64,000 nt of DNA from an uncultured Bacteroidia bacterium (GTDB lineage: Bacteria > Bacteroidota > Bacteroidia > Bacteroidales > UBA932). Under the pieces are notes generated by a model. It had not been told where the DNA came from. It searched no databases and was given only the letters and a program-made list of their open reading frames with translations. Made by a program: the position numbers and the translations under genes. Position 1 is the stretch's first letter. Each line of letters opens with the position of its first letter. The DNA is taken from assembly GCA_902785825.1 (NCBI GenBank), contig CACZZZ010000004.1, positions 62,001 to 126,000 on the forward strand, given 5' to 3'. Below are positions 25,468-35,637 of the stretch, in pieces.

Positions 25468-26748
25468 ATGGATAGTATATTTCTCAAAAACATAACGCTG
25501 GACGGCACGCAGGTTGACATCCTTATCGAGGATGGGAAGATTGCGAAGATCAGATCCTTCGCTGGCGCTCAGGATGACAGGAGGGGCGAAGGGATGACGG
25601 TGCTGGACTGCACCGGCAAGACAGCCATGCCGGGCTTTGTCAACGCCCACACCCATGCCGCCATGAGCCTGATGAGGGGGATCGGCGAGGACATGGCCCT
25701 CCACGACTGGCTGGACCACATCTGGGGCATCGAGTCCCACCTCGACAGACCCTTCGTATTCAGCGCCACCAAGGTCGCCGCACTCGAGATGATAAAGACC
25801 GGAACCACCTCATTCAACGACATGTACTGGCATTCCCGCATGTCCATGAAAGCTACCGAGGAGATCGGGCTCCGGGGCCTGTTCTCATACACCTGCCTGG
25901 ACAATTTCGACCCGGAGGTGACCGCCAGGCAGAAAGACGAGTGCGCTGCGATGTACGAGATGGTCAAGGACAACCTCGGACGGCAGCGTTTCGCGGTCAG
26001 CATCCACGCTGTCTATACCGTCAGTGAGCCGATGATCCTCTGGGCCACTGATTTCGCCAGGAAGCGCGGGCTGCGGATCCATATTCACCTGTCCGAGACC
26101 CGCCGGGAAGTGGAAGATTGCAAGGCCGCCCACGGAGGTCTCTCCCCTGTCGAATATTTCGACTCGCTGGGGCTCCTGGGCCCAGATGTCATAGCCGCCC
26201 ACTCCCTCTGGCTTTCGGAGAAAGACGTGGAGATTCTCGGGCGCCGTGGCGTCAGCTGCGTCCACAACATCAACTCCAATCTCAAGCTCGCTTCCGGGTA
26301 CAAGTTCCTTTGCGAGGAGCTCAAGGACGCCGGAGCCAACGTCTGCCTCGGCACCGACGGCTGCGCCTCATCCAACAACCTGGACATGCTCGAGGCGATG
26401 AAGACCACCGCCATCGTGGAGAAAGCGTGGAGGGACGATCCCACCGCCCTGCCGCTCGGGGATCTTCTGGACATGGTGACCGTCAATGGCGGAAAGGCTC
26501 TGGGACTGAAGACCGGGAAGATCGAGGAAGGCTGGGACGCCGACATACAGATCATCGACACTGACAGCACCTTCTTCCTCTCCCCCGGGCCATTCCTGGC
26601 CAACTACATCTATTCAGCCCACAGCGACTGCATCTCCTCGCTTATAGCCGGAGGGCGCCTCGTGATGAAGGACAGGAAAGTCAAAGGCGAGAAGGAGATT
26701 CTCTCGGATGGCTGGAAAGCCTTGGAAACAATTCAAGAACAACAATAA
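25468..26748 (+). CDS. mtaD: 5'-methylthioadenosine/S-adenosylhomocysteine deaminase
   Basis: A 426-residue amidohydrolase of the ATZ/TRZ group. Metal ligands are His61 and His63 (NAHTHAAM), a further His in HIHLSE, the His in AAHSLW and the Asp in CLGTDGCAS. This pattern and the neighbouring purine nucleoside phosphorylase favour MTA/SAH deaminase, which turns the adenosine derivatives into inosine derivatives; guanine or other deaminases are alternatives. Residues 29-38 (RSFAGAQDDR) are encoded by a copy of the dispersed repeat and sit in the small N-terminal beta domain, in a loop before the KTAMPGFVNAHTH strand. Confidence 0.85.
   Translation: MDSIFLKNITLDGTQVDILIEDGKIAKIRSFAGAQDDRRGEGMTVLDCTGKTAMPGFVNAHTHAAMSLMRGIGEDMALHDWLDHIWGIESHLDRPFVFSATKVAALEMIKTGTTSFNDMYWHSRMSMKATEEIGLRGLFSYTCLDNFDPEVTARQKDECAAMYEMVKDNLGRQRFAVSIHAVYTVSEPMILWATDFARKRGLRIHIHLSETRREVEDCKAAHGGLSPVEYFDSLGLLGPDVIAAHSLWLSEKDVEILGRRGVSCVHNINSNLKLASGYKFLCEELKDAGANVCLGTDGCASSNNLDMLEAMKTTAIVEKAWRDDPTALPLGDLLDMVTVNGGKALGLKTGKIEEGWDADIQIIDTDSTFFLSPGPFLANYIYSAHSDCISSLIAGGRLVMKDRKVKGEKEILSDGWKALETIQEQQ
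25552..25581 (+). repeat. dispersed short repeat, copy 3, inside mtaD
   Basis: A variant with TTCGCTGGCGCTCAGGATGAC, read in frame as part of the deaminase. Confidence 0.8.
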
Positions 26749-26760
26749 AACTCAAATATC

Positions 26761-27588
26761 ATGGACACCAGGATTGAAAGGATACACCAGGCCGCCGACT
26801 ATGTCAAGGCGCATATCGGCGACCGTAAACCGATTGTCGGGATAGTGCTGGGCAGCGGTCTGGGAAAACTCGCGAACGTTGTCAAGGATCCAATCGTGAT
26901 CCCCTACAAGAATATTCCGGGATTCCCCGTCTCAACCGCCATCGGCCACAAAGGCAACTTCCTCGTGGGTGAGATCGGCGGGAAGCAGGTCATAATGATG
27001 CAAGGGCGCATCCATTTCTACGAGGGTTATCCGATGGAGCTCGTTACCCTTCCGACCAGGGTCATGGTTGTCCTCGGAATCAAGTACCTGTTCGTCTCCA
27101 ACGCCGCCGGCGGGGTCAACTATGATTATAAGGTAGGAGACCTGATGATAATCAAAGACCACATCTGCCAGCAGCCTAACCCTCTGATCGGTCCCAACAT
27201 GGACGAGTTCGGGCCCAGGTTCCCCGACATGACCAGGCCCTACGACCTGAAGCTTATCGCGAAGGCCGAGGAGATCGCCGCTGAGATGGGCATAAAGGTC
27301 CACAAGGGAGTTTACTACGGAGGCACAGGTCCCACTTACGAAACCCCTTCGGAATATAAATACATCCGCATAATCGGCGGAGACGTGACCGGGATGTCAA
27401 CCATTCCCGAAGTGATCACCGCCCGCCATTCTGATGTTCCGGTGTTCGGAATGTCAGTGGTCACAAATGAGGCCCACGACGATTACGCTGAGGATTATGT
27501 CAACGACGGCGAAGCTGTCGTGAAAGCCGCCGACGCCGCGGCCGACAAGATGTGCGCGATATTCACAAAACTCATAGAAAGTCTGTAG
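26761..27588 (+). CDS. punA: purine nucleoside phosphorylase (trimeric type)
   Basis: A 275-residue enzyme that phosphorolyses inosine and guanosine to base and ribose-1-phosphate. Visible signatures are GIVLGSGLGKLANVV (phosphate site), GHKGNFLVG, MMQGRIHFYEGY, VSNAAGGVN, GPTYETPSEYK, GMSTIPEV and the base-contacting VTNEAHDD. These mark the low-molecular-mass trimeric PNP group, not the hexameric DeoD group. It starts 12 bases after mtaD, whose inosine-type products would be salvage substrates. Confidence 0.94.
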   Translation: MDTRIERIHQAADYVKAHIGDRKPIVGIVLGSGLGKLANVVKDPIVIPYKNIPGFPVSTAIGHKGNFLVGEIGGKQVIMMQGRIHFYEGYPMELVTLPTRVMVVLGIKYLFVSNAAGGVNYDYKVGDLMIIKDHICQQPNPLIGPNMDEFGPRFPDMTRPYDLKLIAKAEEIAAEMGIKVHKGVYYGGTGPTYETPSEYKYIRIIGGDVTGMSTIPEVITARHSDVPVFGMSVVTNEAHDDYAEDYVNDGEAVVKAADAAADKMCAIFTKLIESL

Positions 27589-27592
27589 AGTC

Positions 27593-27823
27593 ATGGTCAA
27601 GTTCATGAATATCATTTATTTCGTGTTCGCTGTTTTCATCATCGGATTCGCCGCCGCGATGCTTATCGGAGGCTCCGGGAAACTATGGGCGAACATCTGC
27701 ATCCTGCTGATCGGTTTATATTTCCTTTACAGGGTAATCGCGGTCACAGTCAACAACATCCACCGCAAGGAAAGAGAGCGGCTGGAAAGCCGGGACCGGA
27801 GTGACGATCCCGCCAACGCTTAA
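27593..27823 (+). CDS. small membrane protein of unknown function
   Basis: A 76-residue protein with two hydrophobic segments (about residues 8-27 and 31-50) joined by a short Gly-containing turn (IGGSGKLW), then a basic and acidic C-terminal tail (HRKERERLESRD). It is 4 bases after punA and 14 before nadE, so it is translated within the salvage and NAD operon. I do not recognise a family. A normal codon pattern and tight spacing argue that it is real. Confidence 0.65.
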   Translation: MVKFMNIIYFVFAVFIIGFAAAMLIGGSGKLWANICILLIGLYFLYRVIAVTVNNIHRKERERLESRDRSDDPANA

Positions 27824-27837
27824 TCATATTAAGGAAA

Positions 27838-29904
27838 ATGGATTACGGATTCTTCAGGGTCGCGGCCGCCGTGCCGCGGGTACGCATAGCTGACGTCGAT
27901 TTTAACAGTGACGCCATTATCAACCTGATCGACAAGGCCGAGGAAGGGCAAGCCTCTTTGGTTGTCTTTCCGGAGCTTTCGGTCACAGGCTACACCTGCC
28001 TGGACCTTTTCGGGCAGAGCCTCCTTCTGACAGCCTCAGAGGAAGCTGTCAAAAAGATAGCGGTCCACACCCGAGGTAAACACGTCACTGTGGTCGTCGG
28101 AGCGCCGGTGCGTTACCGGGGTCGGCTATACAACTGCGCCGTCGTCATCCGGAACGGAGGGATAAAGGGAATAGTCCCGAAAATCTATCTGCCGACTTAC
28201 GCCGAATTCGACGAGGGACGCTGGTTCGCCTCCGGATCGGACTTCCTGGCCCCCTCCAACACCCGAGTCGGCCGTTTTGTCGATGATGGAAAGAATTACT
28301 ACAGAGACGGTTTCGACTCCGTGACAAAATACTGCGGGCAGCGCTGTAACCTCTCCCCCAACCTTCTGTTCTCAATCGGCAGGACGACCTTCGGGATAGA
28401 GATTTGCGAGGACTTCTGGACTCCCGTCCCGCCGTCCTCCTTCCTGGCTCCGTCAGGCGCGCAGGTGATCGTGAATATTTCCGCCTCCAATGAGGTGGCC
28501 GGGAAGCACCGCAAACGTCGCGAGTTCGTGATCAACCAGTCAGGCCGTACTGTTTCGGGATATGTCTATTGCTCAGCCGGTTACGGCGAGTCAACGATGG
28601 ACACTGTCTATGGCGGTTCAGCGATAATCTGCGAGGACGGGGAACCGCTCGCCGAGAACGAGAGGTTCAAGATGGAAGAGTCGATCACCTTCGCCGACAT
28701 CGACATCGAGAAGCTCGGGGTCCACAGGCAAAAGAAGAACTCCTTCAGGGGGATGGCTCCTGACGGCACATCAGCCTGCGAATATTCCAACCTCTACTGC
28801 CGGTTTGAGCTCGGTGATCCCGCTCCGACAGATTTCTCCAAATGTCTTTACCGCCCGGTCGAGCCGCATCCCTTCCTCCCGGAAGGTGATCCTATAGAGG
28901 AGGCTGAAGCCTGCAGGGAGATCCTTTCCATCCAATCGACAGGTCTCGCGGCCCGGATGGAGCACATCGGCTGCAAAAAGGCAGTTCTGGGAATATCCGG
29001 TGGCCTGGACAGCACCCTGGCCCTGATCGTCACGGCTATGGCCTTCGACAAGTTGGGACTCGACAGGTCCGGGATCATCGGCATCACCATGCCTGGCCTC
29101 GGAACTACGGTCAGGACCAAATCCAACGCCACGGACCTGATGGAGGCGCTGGGAGTGACTTCCAAGGAAATCTCTGTCGTTCCAGCCGTAGAGCTGCATT
29201 TCAAAGACATAGGCCATGATCCCACTGTTATGGATTCCACTTACGAGAACGCTCAGGCGCGCGAGAGGACGCAGATCCTTATGGACATAGCAAACCAGGA
29301 GAACGGTCTCGTCGTGGGTACAGGTGATCTTTCCGAGCTGGCCCTTGGCTGGTGCACCTACAACGGGGATCACATGTCGATGTACGGGGTCAACGCTTCT
29401 GTCCCTAAGACTCTGATAAAGCATCTTGTCCGCTGGGCGGCCGGGAATGTGTTCACCGCTCCTTCACTTTCGGGTGGGCGTTCAGCTGCTGAGATCCTGA
29501 TTGACATAGTGGAAACTCCTATCAGTCCGGAACTTATGCCAGCGGATTCCAAGGGAGAGATCAAACAGAAGACCGAGGATCTAATCGGCCCGTACGAGCT
29601 TCACGACTTCTTCATCTACAACCTGATGCTCCACGGCTACTCCCCTTCCAAGATCTACTTCCTGGCCTGCCATGCGTTCAGCAAAGGGCGGTCCCTGAGC
29701 GGAGTCGAAGGGTACGACGCCGAGACGATCCTCAAGTGGCTCAAGAAGTTCTACTGGAGGTTCTTCAGCCAGCAGTTCAAGCGCTCCTGCATGCCTGACG
29801 GCCCGAAGATCAGCCCGGTCAGCTTCTCGCCCCGTGGAGATTTCCGCATGCCATCCGACGCGAAAGTCCAGCTCTGGATCTCCGAACTGGAAAAACTCAA
29901 TTAA
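27838..29904 (+). CDS. nadE: glutamine-dependent NAD+ synthetase
   Basis: A 688-residue two-domain enzyme. Residues 1 to about 290 form a nitrilase-type glutaminase with Glu in [10 protein letters not shown] and the catalytic Cys190 in GIEICEDFW; the C-terminal part is the NAD synthetase with the ATP P-loop SGGLDST beginning at Ser387 and the block [12 protein letters not shown]. It amidates nicotinic acid adenine dinucleotide using glutamine. Length and order of domains are standard for the long NadE form. It precedes obgE by 32 bases. Confidence 0.95.
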   Translation: MDYGFFRVAAAVPRVRIADVDFNSDAIINLIDKAEEGQASLVVFPELSVTGYTCLDLFGQSLLLTASEEAVKKIAVHTRGKHVTVVVGAPVRYRGRLYNCAVVIRNGGIKGIVPKIYLPTYAEFDEGRWFASGSDFLAPSNTRVGRFVDDGKNYYRDGFDSVTKYCGQRCNLSPNLLFSIGRTTFGIEICEDFWTPVPPSSFLAPSGAQVIVNISASNEVAGKHRKRREFVINQSGRTVSGYVYCSAGYGESTMDTVYGGSAIICEDGEPLAENERFKMEESITFADIDIEKLGVHRQKKNSFRGMAPDGTSACEYSNLYCRFELGDPAPTDFSKCLYRPVEPHPFLPEGDPIEEAEACREILSIQSTGLAARMEHIGCKKAVLGISGGLDSTLALIVTAMAFDKLGLDRSGIIGITMPGLGTTVRTKSNATDLMEALGVTSKEISVVPAVELHFKDIGHDPTVMDSTYENAQARERTQILMDIANQENGLVVGTGDLSELALGWCTYNGDHMSMYGVNASVPKTLIKHLVRWAAGNVFTAPSLSGGRSAAEILIDIVETPISPELMPADSKGEIKQKTEDLIGPYELHDFFIYNLMLHGYSPSKIYFLACHAFSKGRSLSGVEGYDAETILKWLKKFYWRFFSQQFKRSCMPDGPKISPVSFSPRGDFRMPSDAKVQLWISELEKLN

Positions 29905-29910
29905 TAATCG

Positions 29911-29918
29911 TACATTCG
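29911..29918 (+). promoter_or_regulatory. possible -7 box for obgE
   Basis: TACATTCG, 18 bases before the obgE ATG, just after the nadE stop. It suggests obgE can be transcribed independently. Confidence 0.4.
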
Positions 29919-29936
29919 CGCATAAAGATCGCTATT

Positions 29937-30929
29937 ATGCCGGACTCGAATTTCATAGATTACGTAAAGATTTTCTGTGCCTCAGGACATGGAGGCGCCG
30001 GATCAATGCACCTTCATAGGGCCAAATATGTCCCGAAAGGCGGCCCGGACGGAGGAGACGGCGGCCGGGGTGGGCACATCATCCTGAGAGCCAATCCGCA
30101 GTTCTGGACCCTTATTCATCTTAAGTATCGCAAGCATGTCAAAGCCGACAACGGGGCCAGCGGCTCAGGAGGACTCAGGACCGGCAAGAACGGAGAGGAC
30201 ATCATCCTCGAGGTTCCAGTTGGCACTGTAGTCAAAGATGCTGAGACAGAGGAGGTCCTGTTTGAGATGATGGAGCCCGGTGAGGAGAGGATCCTATGCA
30301 AGGGAGGCCGTGGCGGACTCGGCAACAACAACTTCAAGACCGCCACGAACCAGACCCCGAGATATGCCCAACCTGGAGAGGAAGGAGAGGAAGGATGGTT
30401 CATCCTCGAGTTGAAACTCCTTGCCGACGTCGGACTGGTAGGTTTCCCGAACGCTGGTAAATCCACGCTGCTCGCGGCTATCACGGCAGCGAAACCCAAG
30501 ATCGCCAACTACGCCTTCACCACCCTGGAACCGAACCTCGGGATAGTCAAATACTATGACGACCAATCCTTTGTGATGGCTGACATCCCGGGAATCATCG
30601 AAGGCGCGCATGAAGGCAAGGGCATCGGAATCCGTTTCTTGAGACATATCGAGAGAAACTCCGTCCTCCTGTTCATGGTCTCGGCCGAGGAGGATGACAT
30701 CGCCGCGGGCTACCGGACCCTTCTTAACGAGCTGGAGGAATATAACCCGGAACTTCTTGATAAAGAGCGTGTTCTAGCCATCACTAAATGCGACCTCATC
30801 GACAAGGAGATCGAGGCTCAGATTGAGCCCACTCTCCCGGAGGGCATACCGCACGTCTTCATATCCTCGATCTCAGGGGAAGGGCTCAAAGAGCTCAAAG
30901 ACATGTTATGGTCAGCGCTTCAATCATAG
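29937..30929 (+). CDS. obgE: GTPase ObgE/CgtA
   Basis: A 330-residue ribosome-associated GTPase. The Gly-rich Obg fold covers residues 1-158 ([47 protein letters not shown]), followed by the G domain with P-loop GFPNAGKST, switch DIPGIIEGA and NKxD-type TKCD. It binds the 50S subunit and links assembly to the cell's GTP state. No C-terminal OCT extension is present. Its end overlaps the start of the PAP2 gene by 22 bases. Confidence 0.95.
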   Translation: MPDSNFIDYVKIFCASGHGGAGSMHLHRAKYVPKGGPDGGDGGRGGHIILRANPQFWTLIHLKYRKHVKADNGASGSGGLRTGKNGEDIILEVPVGTVVKDAETEEVLFEMMEPGEERILCKGGRGGLGNNNFKTATNQTPRYAQPGEEGEEGWFILELKLLADVGLVGFPNAGKSTLLAAITAAKPKIANYAFTTLEPNLGIVKYYDDQSFVMADIPGIIEGAHEGKGIGIRFLRHIERNSVLLFMVSAEEDDIAAGYRTLLNELEEYNPELLDKERVLAITKCDLIDKEIEAQIEPTLPEGIPHVFISSISGEGLKELKDMLWSALQS

Positions 30930-31597
30930 GCACCCTTCACAGTCTGGACCAGGATGTGACACTGTGGCTCAACAGCCTCAGTACACCCTGGACTGACTGC
31001 ATGTGGACAATGTTCTCGGACAAGTCGTTCTGGATCCCGACCTACATAATCTGCGTCTATTTCCTCTTCAAACGGCTCGGCTGGAAAAAAGCTTTGATTG
31101 TGCTCGCCACATGCGGCTTGGCATTCGCCGCCTGCGACCAGTTCTCCAACCTCGTGAAACACGCGGTCCTGAGACTCCGGCCAAGCTACTCTTTCCGGAT
31201 GCTCAACGGCGGGCTGAACCTATTGGAAAGCCGCGGCGGATTCTACGGTTTCTTCTCAGCGCATGCCGCCAACGCGTACGCCGTGGCCATGTGCCTGATT
31301 ATCGGATTCAGAAACGACAACACCCACACCTACAACGCTTTCTGTAAATGGGCACTCGCCTGGGCGATGCTCATCTCCATCAGCAGGATCTTTGTCGGTA
31401 AGCATTACCTCGGCGATGTCATAGTCGGAGCCATAATAGGCATCACTTTTGGGTATTTCATCGGCATGATAGCAAGATACCTTGTCCAGCGCTATGTGGA
31501 CAAGGTACCTTTCACTGGCCTTACAGCCATTATTAACAAGAAACTACCTACAATTCAGGAAGGGCCTTCTCCATCTGGATCCCCCTCGAACCCTTGA
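30908..31597 (+). CDS. PAP2-family membrane phosphatase
   Basis: A 229-residue membrane protein with about five or six hydrophobic segments and the three phosphatase motifs: KX6RP as KHAVLRLRP, the PSGH-type motif reduced to FFSAHAANA, and SRX5HX3D as [12 protein letters not shown]. Such enzymes remove phosphate from undecaprenyl pyrophosphate or lipid A or phosphatidyl lipids; the substrate is not determinable. The start used overlaps obgE by 22 bases, which fits coupled translation. The last 50 bases overlap murF on the other strand. Confidence 0.85.
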   Translation: MVSASIIGTLHSLDQDVTLWLNSLSTPWTDCMWTMFSDKSFWIPTYIICVYFLFKRLGWKKALIVLATCGLAFAACDQFSNLVKHAVLRLRPSYSFRMLNGGLNLLESRGGFYGFFSAHAANAYAVAMCLIIGFRNDNTHTYNAFCKWALAWAMLISISRIFVGKHYLGDVIVGAIIGITFGYFIGMIARYLVQRYVDKVPFTGLTAIINKKLPTIQEGPSPSGSPSNP

Positions 31598-32897
31598 CCA
31601 GGATCGTGAATCCGCTGATGGGATTCGCCTTAAGCCATTCGGCAAGTTCTTCTGAAGTAGCGAACCAGAACACGTCATCTCTCTGGATGCCGGTAAGGGC
31701 TTTCTTGAACTCCTCTCCTACAAGGCAAACGAAATCCAGTCCCATGGACAGGACCTGGGAGAGAATTTTGTGATGTTCCGCCAAAGACTCTTCACCCAAC
31801 TCTCGCATATCCCCGAGCAATGCGGCCTTGCGAAAAGCTTCCACGTGTCCGAGATTGTCCAAAGCGGCGGCCATGCTGGTTGGATTGGCGTTGTAGGCGT
31901 CCTGGATCAGGATATTCCTATCCGTTTTTTCCAGTTGGGAACGGTTATTCTTAGGAATATATTCACTGACAGCCTTGATCCCATCCTCGAGAGAGACTCC
32001 GAAATGTTGCCCCACAGCCAAAGCGGCGGCCACGTTGGTGGCATTATACGCCCCCGCAAGATGGGTCTCGACAAGGAGGCCGTCAGGAAGCCTCATCCTT
32101 AAATATGGGTGTTCGGCGCTTGACGGAAGGACCTCAGCCTGCAGGGAGGTAAGGCCGTAAGTGATTACCCGGTTGGTGAGCGGAGTCGAACCACCGCTCT
32201 GGGGCCAGCGGTCTGCAGCCATGGCCATAAGGTCAGGATCGTCCGCATTGACAAAGGCCTGACCGCCATGGGCGGAGAGATAGTCATACAACTGACCTTT
32301 AGCTTTTTTCACACCCTCGAAACTGCCGAAACCGAGCAAATGGGCCCTGCCTACATTGGTGATGAGGCCATAATCCGGCTCACAGACATTCACCAATTTG
32401 GAGATGTCATCCGGATGATTGGCACCCATCTCAATAACAGCCAGCTCAGTGTCTCCGTTAATCGACAGCAGGGAAAGCGGCACACCAATGTCGTTGTTTA
32501 GATTCCCGCGGGTCGCTGTGACATTATATTTCGAGGTAAGGACACGGGTGATGAGCTCTTTGGTGGTGGTTTTCCCGTTTGTGCCAGTCAATCCAATGAC
32601 TGTCAATCGTTTCCCGGCTACAAAAGTATTCTCCCGATGGTAACGGGCAAGGTCCTTAAGGGTCTGGAGAGTGTCCGGTACCGGAATAACTCTTTCATCC
32701 CCAGATACGGCGGCCGTTGACGCCGCATCGACCACAGCATACTTCGCTCCGGCCTCCAAAGCCTTGAGGGCGAACTCATTACCGTTGAAATTCTCCCCTT
32801 TCAGGGCCACAAACAACTCTCCTCCTGAAATATTCCTGCTGTCCGTCGTGACAGAGGAGCATTCCTTAAAAAGGGAATATAGTCCTTGAATATCCAT
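31548..32897 (-). CDS. murF: UDP-N-acetylmuramoyl-tripeptide--D-alanyl-D-alanine ligase
   Basis: A 449-residue Mur ligase. Visible are the N-terminal substrate domain (TDSRNISGGELFVALKG), the ATP-binding VIGLTGTNGKTTTKELI, the central IEMGANHPDDI and the C-terminal DAYNANPTSM block that specifies MurF. It adds D-Ala-D-Ala to the UDP-muramyl tripeptide, the last cytoplasmic step of peptidoglycan precursor synthesis. It lies 10 bases after dut at the end of the tgt to murF operon, and its 3' end overlaps the convergent PAP2 gene by 50 bases. Confidence 0.95.
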   Translation of the reverse strand: MDIQGLYSLFKECSSVTTDSRNISGGELFVALKGENFNGNEFALKALEAGAKYAVVDAASTAAVSGDERVIPVPDTLQTLKDLARYHRENTFVAGKRLTVIGLTGTNGKTTTKELITRVLTSKYNVTATRGNLNNDIGVPLSLLSINGDTELAVIEMGANHPDDISKLVNVCEPDYGLITNVGRAHLLGFGSFEGVKKAKGQLYDYLSAHGGQAFVNADDPDLMAMAADRWPQSGGSTPLTNRVITYGLTSLQAEVLPSSAEHPYLRMRLPDGLLVETHLAGAYNATNVAAALAVGQHFGVSLEDGIKAVSEYIPKNNRSQLEKTDRNILIQDAYNANPTSMAAALDNLGHVEAFRKAALLGDMRELGEESLAEHHKILSQVLSMGLDFVCLVGEEFKKALTGIQRDDVFWFATSEELAEWLKANPISGFTILVKGSRGIQMEKALPEL

Positions 32898-32907
32898 TGT
32901 CGCTAAA

Positions 32908-33345
32908 TTACTTGCTACCGGTGCTTCCCCAGCCTCCGGAGCCTCTTTCCGTTTCGGAGAGGACCTCTACATCCTCCCACTCTACTCTCTCATGTCGGGC
33001 GACAACCATCTGCGCTATCCTCTCACCCGGAACGAGCTCGAAGGGCTCGCTTGAGAGATTGACCAGGGAGACCCTCAACTCCCCCCGGAAGTCGGCATCC
33101 ACCGTTCCGGGAGAGTTGATGATCGTTATACCTTTCTTGGTGGCCAGACCACTGCGAGGACGCACTTGGGCCTCGTATCCGACAGGAAGCTCTATGGAGA
33201 TCCCGGTGGGAACCAGAATCCTCTCAAGAGGCTTCAGGACAATCGGCTCTTCCAAGTCAGCCCTCAGGTCCATTCCGGCCGACGCCTCAGTAGCGTAGAA
33301 CGGATCAGGCCACTTGCTCTTGTTTACTATCTTTACTTTCAGCAT
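32908..33345 (-). CDS. dut: dUTPase
   Basis: A 145-residue homotrimeric dUTP pyrophosphatase. The five motifs are visible: [42 protein letters not shown] and the Gly-rich end [10 protein letters not shown]. It hydrolyses dUTP to dUMP, keeping uracil out of DNA and feeding thymidylate synthesis. Its start lies 41 bases inside the 3' end of the uracil permease gene in another frame, so the two are probably translationally coupled. Confidence 0.95.
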   Translation of the reverse strand: MLKVKIVNKSKWPDPFYATEASAGMDLRADLEEPIVLKPLERILVPTGISIELPVGYEAQVRPRSGLATKKGITIINSPGTVDADFRGELRVSLVNLSSEPFELVPGERIAQMVVARHERVEWEDVEVLSETERGSGGWGSTGSK

Positions 33346-34531
33346 CCTTATCAGGAATTAAAAGATTGAGAATGACACCCACGATCGAGGCGAGACCGAT
33401 CCCGGCGAGGGAGAACTTGCCGAAGCTGATGACAGCGCCACCGATTCCGACAGTCAGGATGATGGAGGCGATAATCAGGTTGCGGGTCTTGTTCATGTCT
33501 ATCTTGGCCTTGACCATGTTATTGATTCCGACCGCGGCGATGCTTCCGAAAAGAAGGAGCATGATACCGCCCAGGACAGCCTGGGGAATGGTCTGGATGG
33601 CCGCTCCAACCTTGCCGATCAGAGAAACGATGATCGCTGAAAGGGCGGCTATTCTCATGCAGGCTGGATCAGTCGCCTTGGTGAGAGAGACAGCTCCGGT
33701 GACCTCCGAATAAGTGGTGACAGGCGCTCCACCCAGGAAAGCGGCGAGCATACAGGCAAGTCCGTCGCCCATCATTGTCCTGTGCAGACCAGGATCCTTG
33801 ACATAGTCCTCACCGGCGATCTCGCTGATTGCGTAGACATCACCCACATGCTCGATGATAGGAGCGATGGCCACGGGAGCCATGAACACGATAGCCTGCC
33901 ATGAGAAGCTCATCTTGGTGAAATGAGGAAGGGCAAACCATTTGGCCTCGGCGAGAGCGGTGAAATCCATTCCGCTGCGGAAGAAGATCAGGGCGGCGAT
34001 GTAGCCGGCGATCGCTCCGAAGAAAACGGGGATAAGCTTGATTATTCCTTTACCCCAGATGGAGCAGGCGATGGCGACCAAGAGTGAGATCAGGGCAAGA
34101 GTCCAGTTCTGGCTCGCCATGTTGACTCCTGTCCCGGCGAGAGAGAGACCGATAAGCATGATGACAGGTCCGATCACGATTGGAGGGAAAAGTTTCTTGA
34201 TGAAGCTGATACCAAACAGTTTGACAAGAAGACTCATCAAAAGGTACACCACGCCAACCGCCACAAGACCACAGAACATACCAGGCATTCCGTAGAGCTC
34301 AGTAGCCTTCACGATAGGAGCTATAAAGGCGAAACTGCTACCGAGATAGATGGGGACTTTACCCTTGGTGACACCATGGAACAACAGGGTTCCAAGACCG
34401 GCCGCCAACAGCGCTATGGCCGGGTCAAATCCGACAAGCAGAGGAACAAGCACCGTGGAACCGAAGGCCACGAACATGAACTGAACGCCTACTATCGTAC
34501 GCTTCAGTGGAGTTAATGATTGGGTTGCCAT
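33305..34531 (-). CDS. uraA: uracil/nucleobase permease of the NCS2 family
   Basis: A 408-residue membrane protein with about 12-14 hydrophobic segments. Family marks are [21 protein letters not shown] near the start (shown here in parts), [10 protein letters not shown] in the half-helix, the conserved Glu-containing [26 protein letters not shown] and [12 protein letters not shown]. It resembles UraA, which imports uracil with protons; xanthine transport is less likely. It shares an operon with dut, fitting pyrimidine metabolism. Confidence 0.9.
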   Translation of the reverse strand: MATQSLTPLKRTIVGVQFMFVAFGSTVLVPLLVGFDPAIALLAAGLGTLLFHGVTKGKVPIYLGSSFAFIAPIVKATELYGMPGMFCGLVAVGVVYLLMSLLVKLFGISFIKKLFPPIVIGPVIMLIGLSLAGTGVNMASQNWTLALISLLVAIACSIWGKGIIKLIPVFFGAIAGYIAALIFFRSGMDFTALAEAKWFALPHFTKMSFSWQAIVFMAPVAIAPIIEHVGDVYAISEIAGEDYVKDPGLHRTMMGDGLACMLAAFLGGAPVTTYSEVTGAVSLTKATDPACMRIAALSAIIVSLIGKVGAAIQTIPQAVLGGIMLLLFGSIAAVGINNMVKAKIDMNKTRNLIIASIILTVGIGGAVISFGKFSLAGIGLASIVGVILNLLIPDKDAESKDSKQEQVA

Positions 34532-34542
34532 AATAATACCAG

Positions 34543-35634
34543 TTATTTGGATGCTCTTGAATATAGGAACGCGGCCACCACACCGAAAATCACGTTAGGA
34601 AGCCAAAGAGCGACCACCGGGGCCATGGCTCCGGAATAGACGAACATCTGGCTGAAACGGAGGAACAGTATGTAGGTGAAACTAAGCGCGATTCCTATTC
34701 CGATATTGAGCCCGATCCCTCCCCTTCTCTTTCTCGAAGATAGGCTGGCCCCCATGATCGTCAGGATGAAGGCTGAGAAAGGCAAGGCGTAACGGGTATG
34801 TTTTTCAATCAGGGCGTACATGACATTGGTGTCCCCGCGCATTTTCTGCTGCGCGATGAGGTTGTTTAGCTGGCCGATCGGAAGAGTCTCAACGGTGTTC
34901 TTGTTACGATAGAAATCAGTGACTGTCAAGCTGATGACCGTGTCAATCTTGCTGCCGGACCGGACCCTGTCCTCAAGTCCTTCGGTATAGTCCCGGATAA
35001 AATAGTTGTTGAGCCTCCAGCTGCCGGAAGTGCTGTCCCAGACAGCGGTCTCAGCGGAGAGCTTACTGACCAGCTTATTGTCCTTTATGTCCTCCAGTGT
35101 GAAGCCGTAAGCGGTGTTGTTCCAAGATCCGAACGACTCAACATAGACGAACTTCCCAGTGTCGATCTGATAATGCACATTGTTGGAACTGAACGGGTTC
35201 CTATGCTTGACATAAGTGGACTCGAACTGCAGTCTCGTAACGTTCGACCGCGGAATTACCCAAAGGCTCAAAGAGAGTGAGAGCAAGGCGATAAGGGCGG
35301 CGGAAATGATGTATGGCAGCATCATCCTCCGATAGCTCACGCCGCAGGACAGGATCGCTATAATCTCGCTGTCAGCAGCCATTCTGGAAGTGAAGAAGAT
35401 AACCGTGATGAACACGAACAACGGACTGAACATGTTCATGAAATACGGTATCCAGTTGACATAATAGTCCAGGATAATAGCTTTCAGCGGAGCCTTATTC
35501 TCGACAAAGTGGTTGATCTTCTCACTGATGTCGAAGATTATGACTATCACGATTATGAGCAATAGGGCGATGAAGAAGGTCAAGATGAACTTCTTGATGA
35601 TGTACTTGTCTATCTTCTTCAATCCTGTTTCCAT
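34543..35634 (-). CDS. LptF/LptG family lipopolysaccharide export permease
   Basis: A 363-residue inner-membrane protein with three N-terminal membrane segments, a large periplasmic beta domain (about residues 120-260) and three C-terminal segments. The start KKIDKYIIKKFILTFFIAL and MAADSEIIAILSCGVSYRRM are typical of the YjgP/YjgQ permeases that extract LPS from the inner membrane with the ATPase LptB. Whether it is LptF or LptG cannot be told from one copy. It lies 3 bases after tgt, a pairing I recall from other Bacteroidota. Confidence 0.88.
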   Translation of the reverse strand: METGLKKIDKYIIKKFILTFFIALLLIIVIVIIFDISEKINHFVENKAPLKAIILDYYVNWIPYFMNMFSPLFVFITVIFFTSRMAADSEIIAILSCGVSYRRMMLPYIISAALIALLSLSLSLWVIPRSNVTRLQFESTYVKHRNPFSSNNVHYQIDTGKFVYVESFGSWNNTAYGFTLEDIKDNKLVSKLSAETAVWDSTSGSWRLNNYFIRDYTEGLEDRVRSGSKIDTVISLTVTDFYRNKNTVETLPIGQLNNLIAQQKMRGDTNVMYALIEKHTRYALPFSAFILTIMGASLSSRKRRGGIGLNIGIGIALSFTYILFLRFSQMFVYSGAMAPVVALWLPNVIFGVVAAFLYSRASK

Positions 35635-35637
35635 ATC

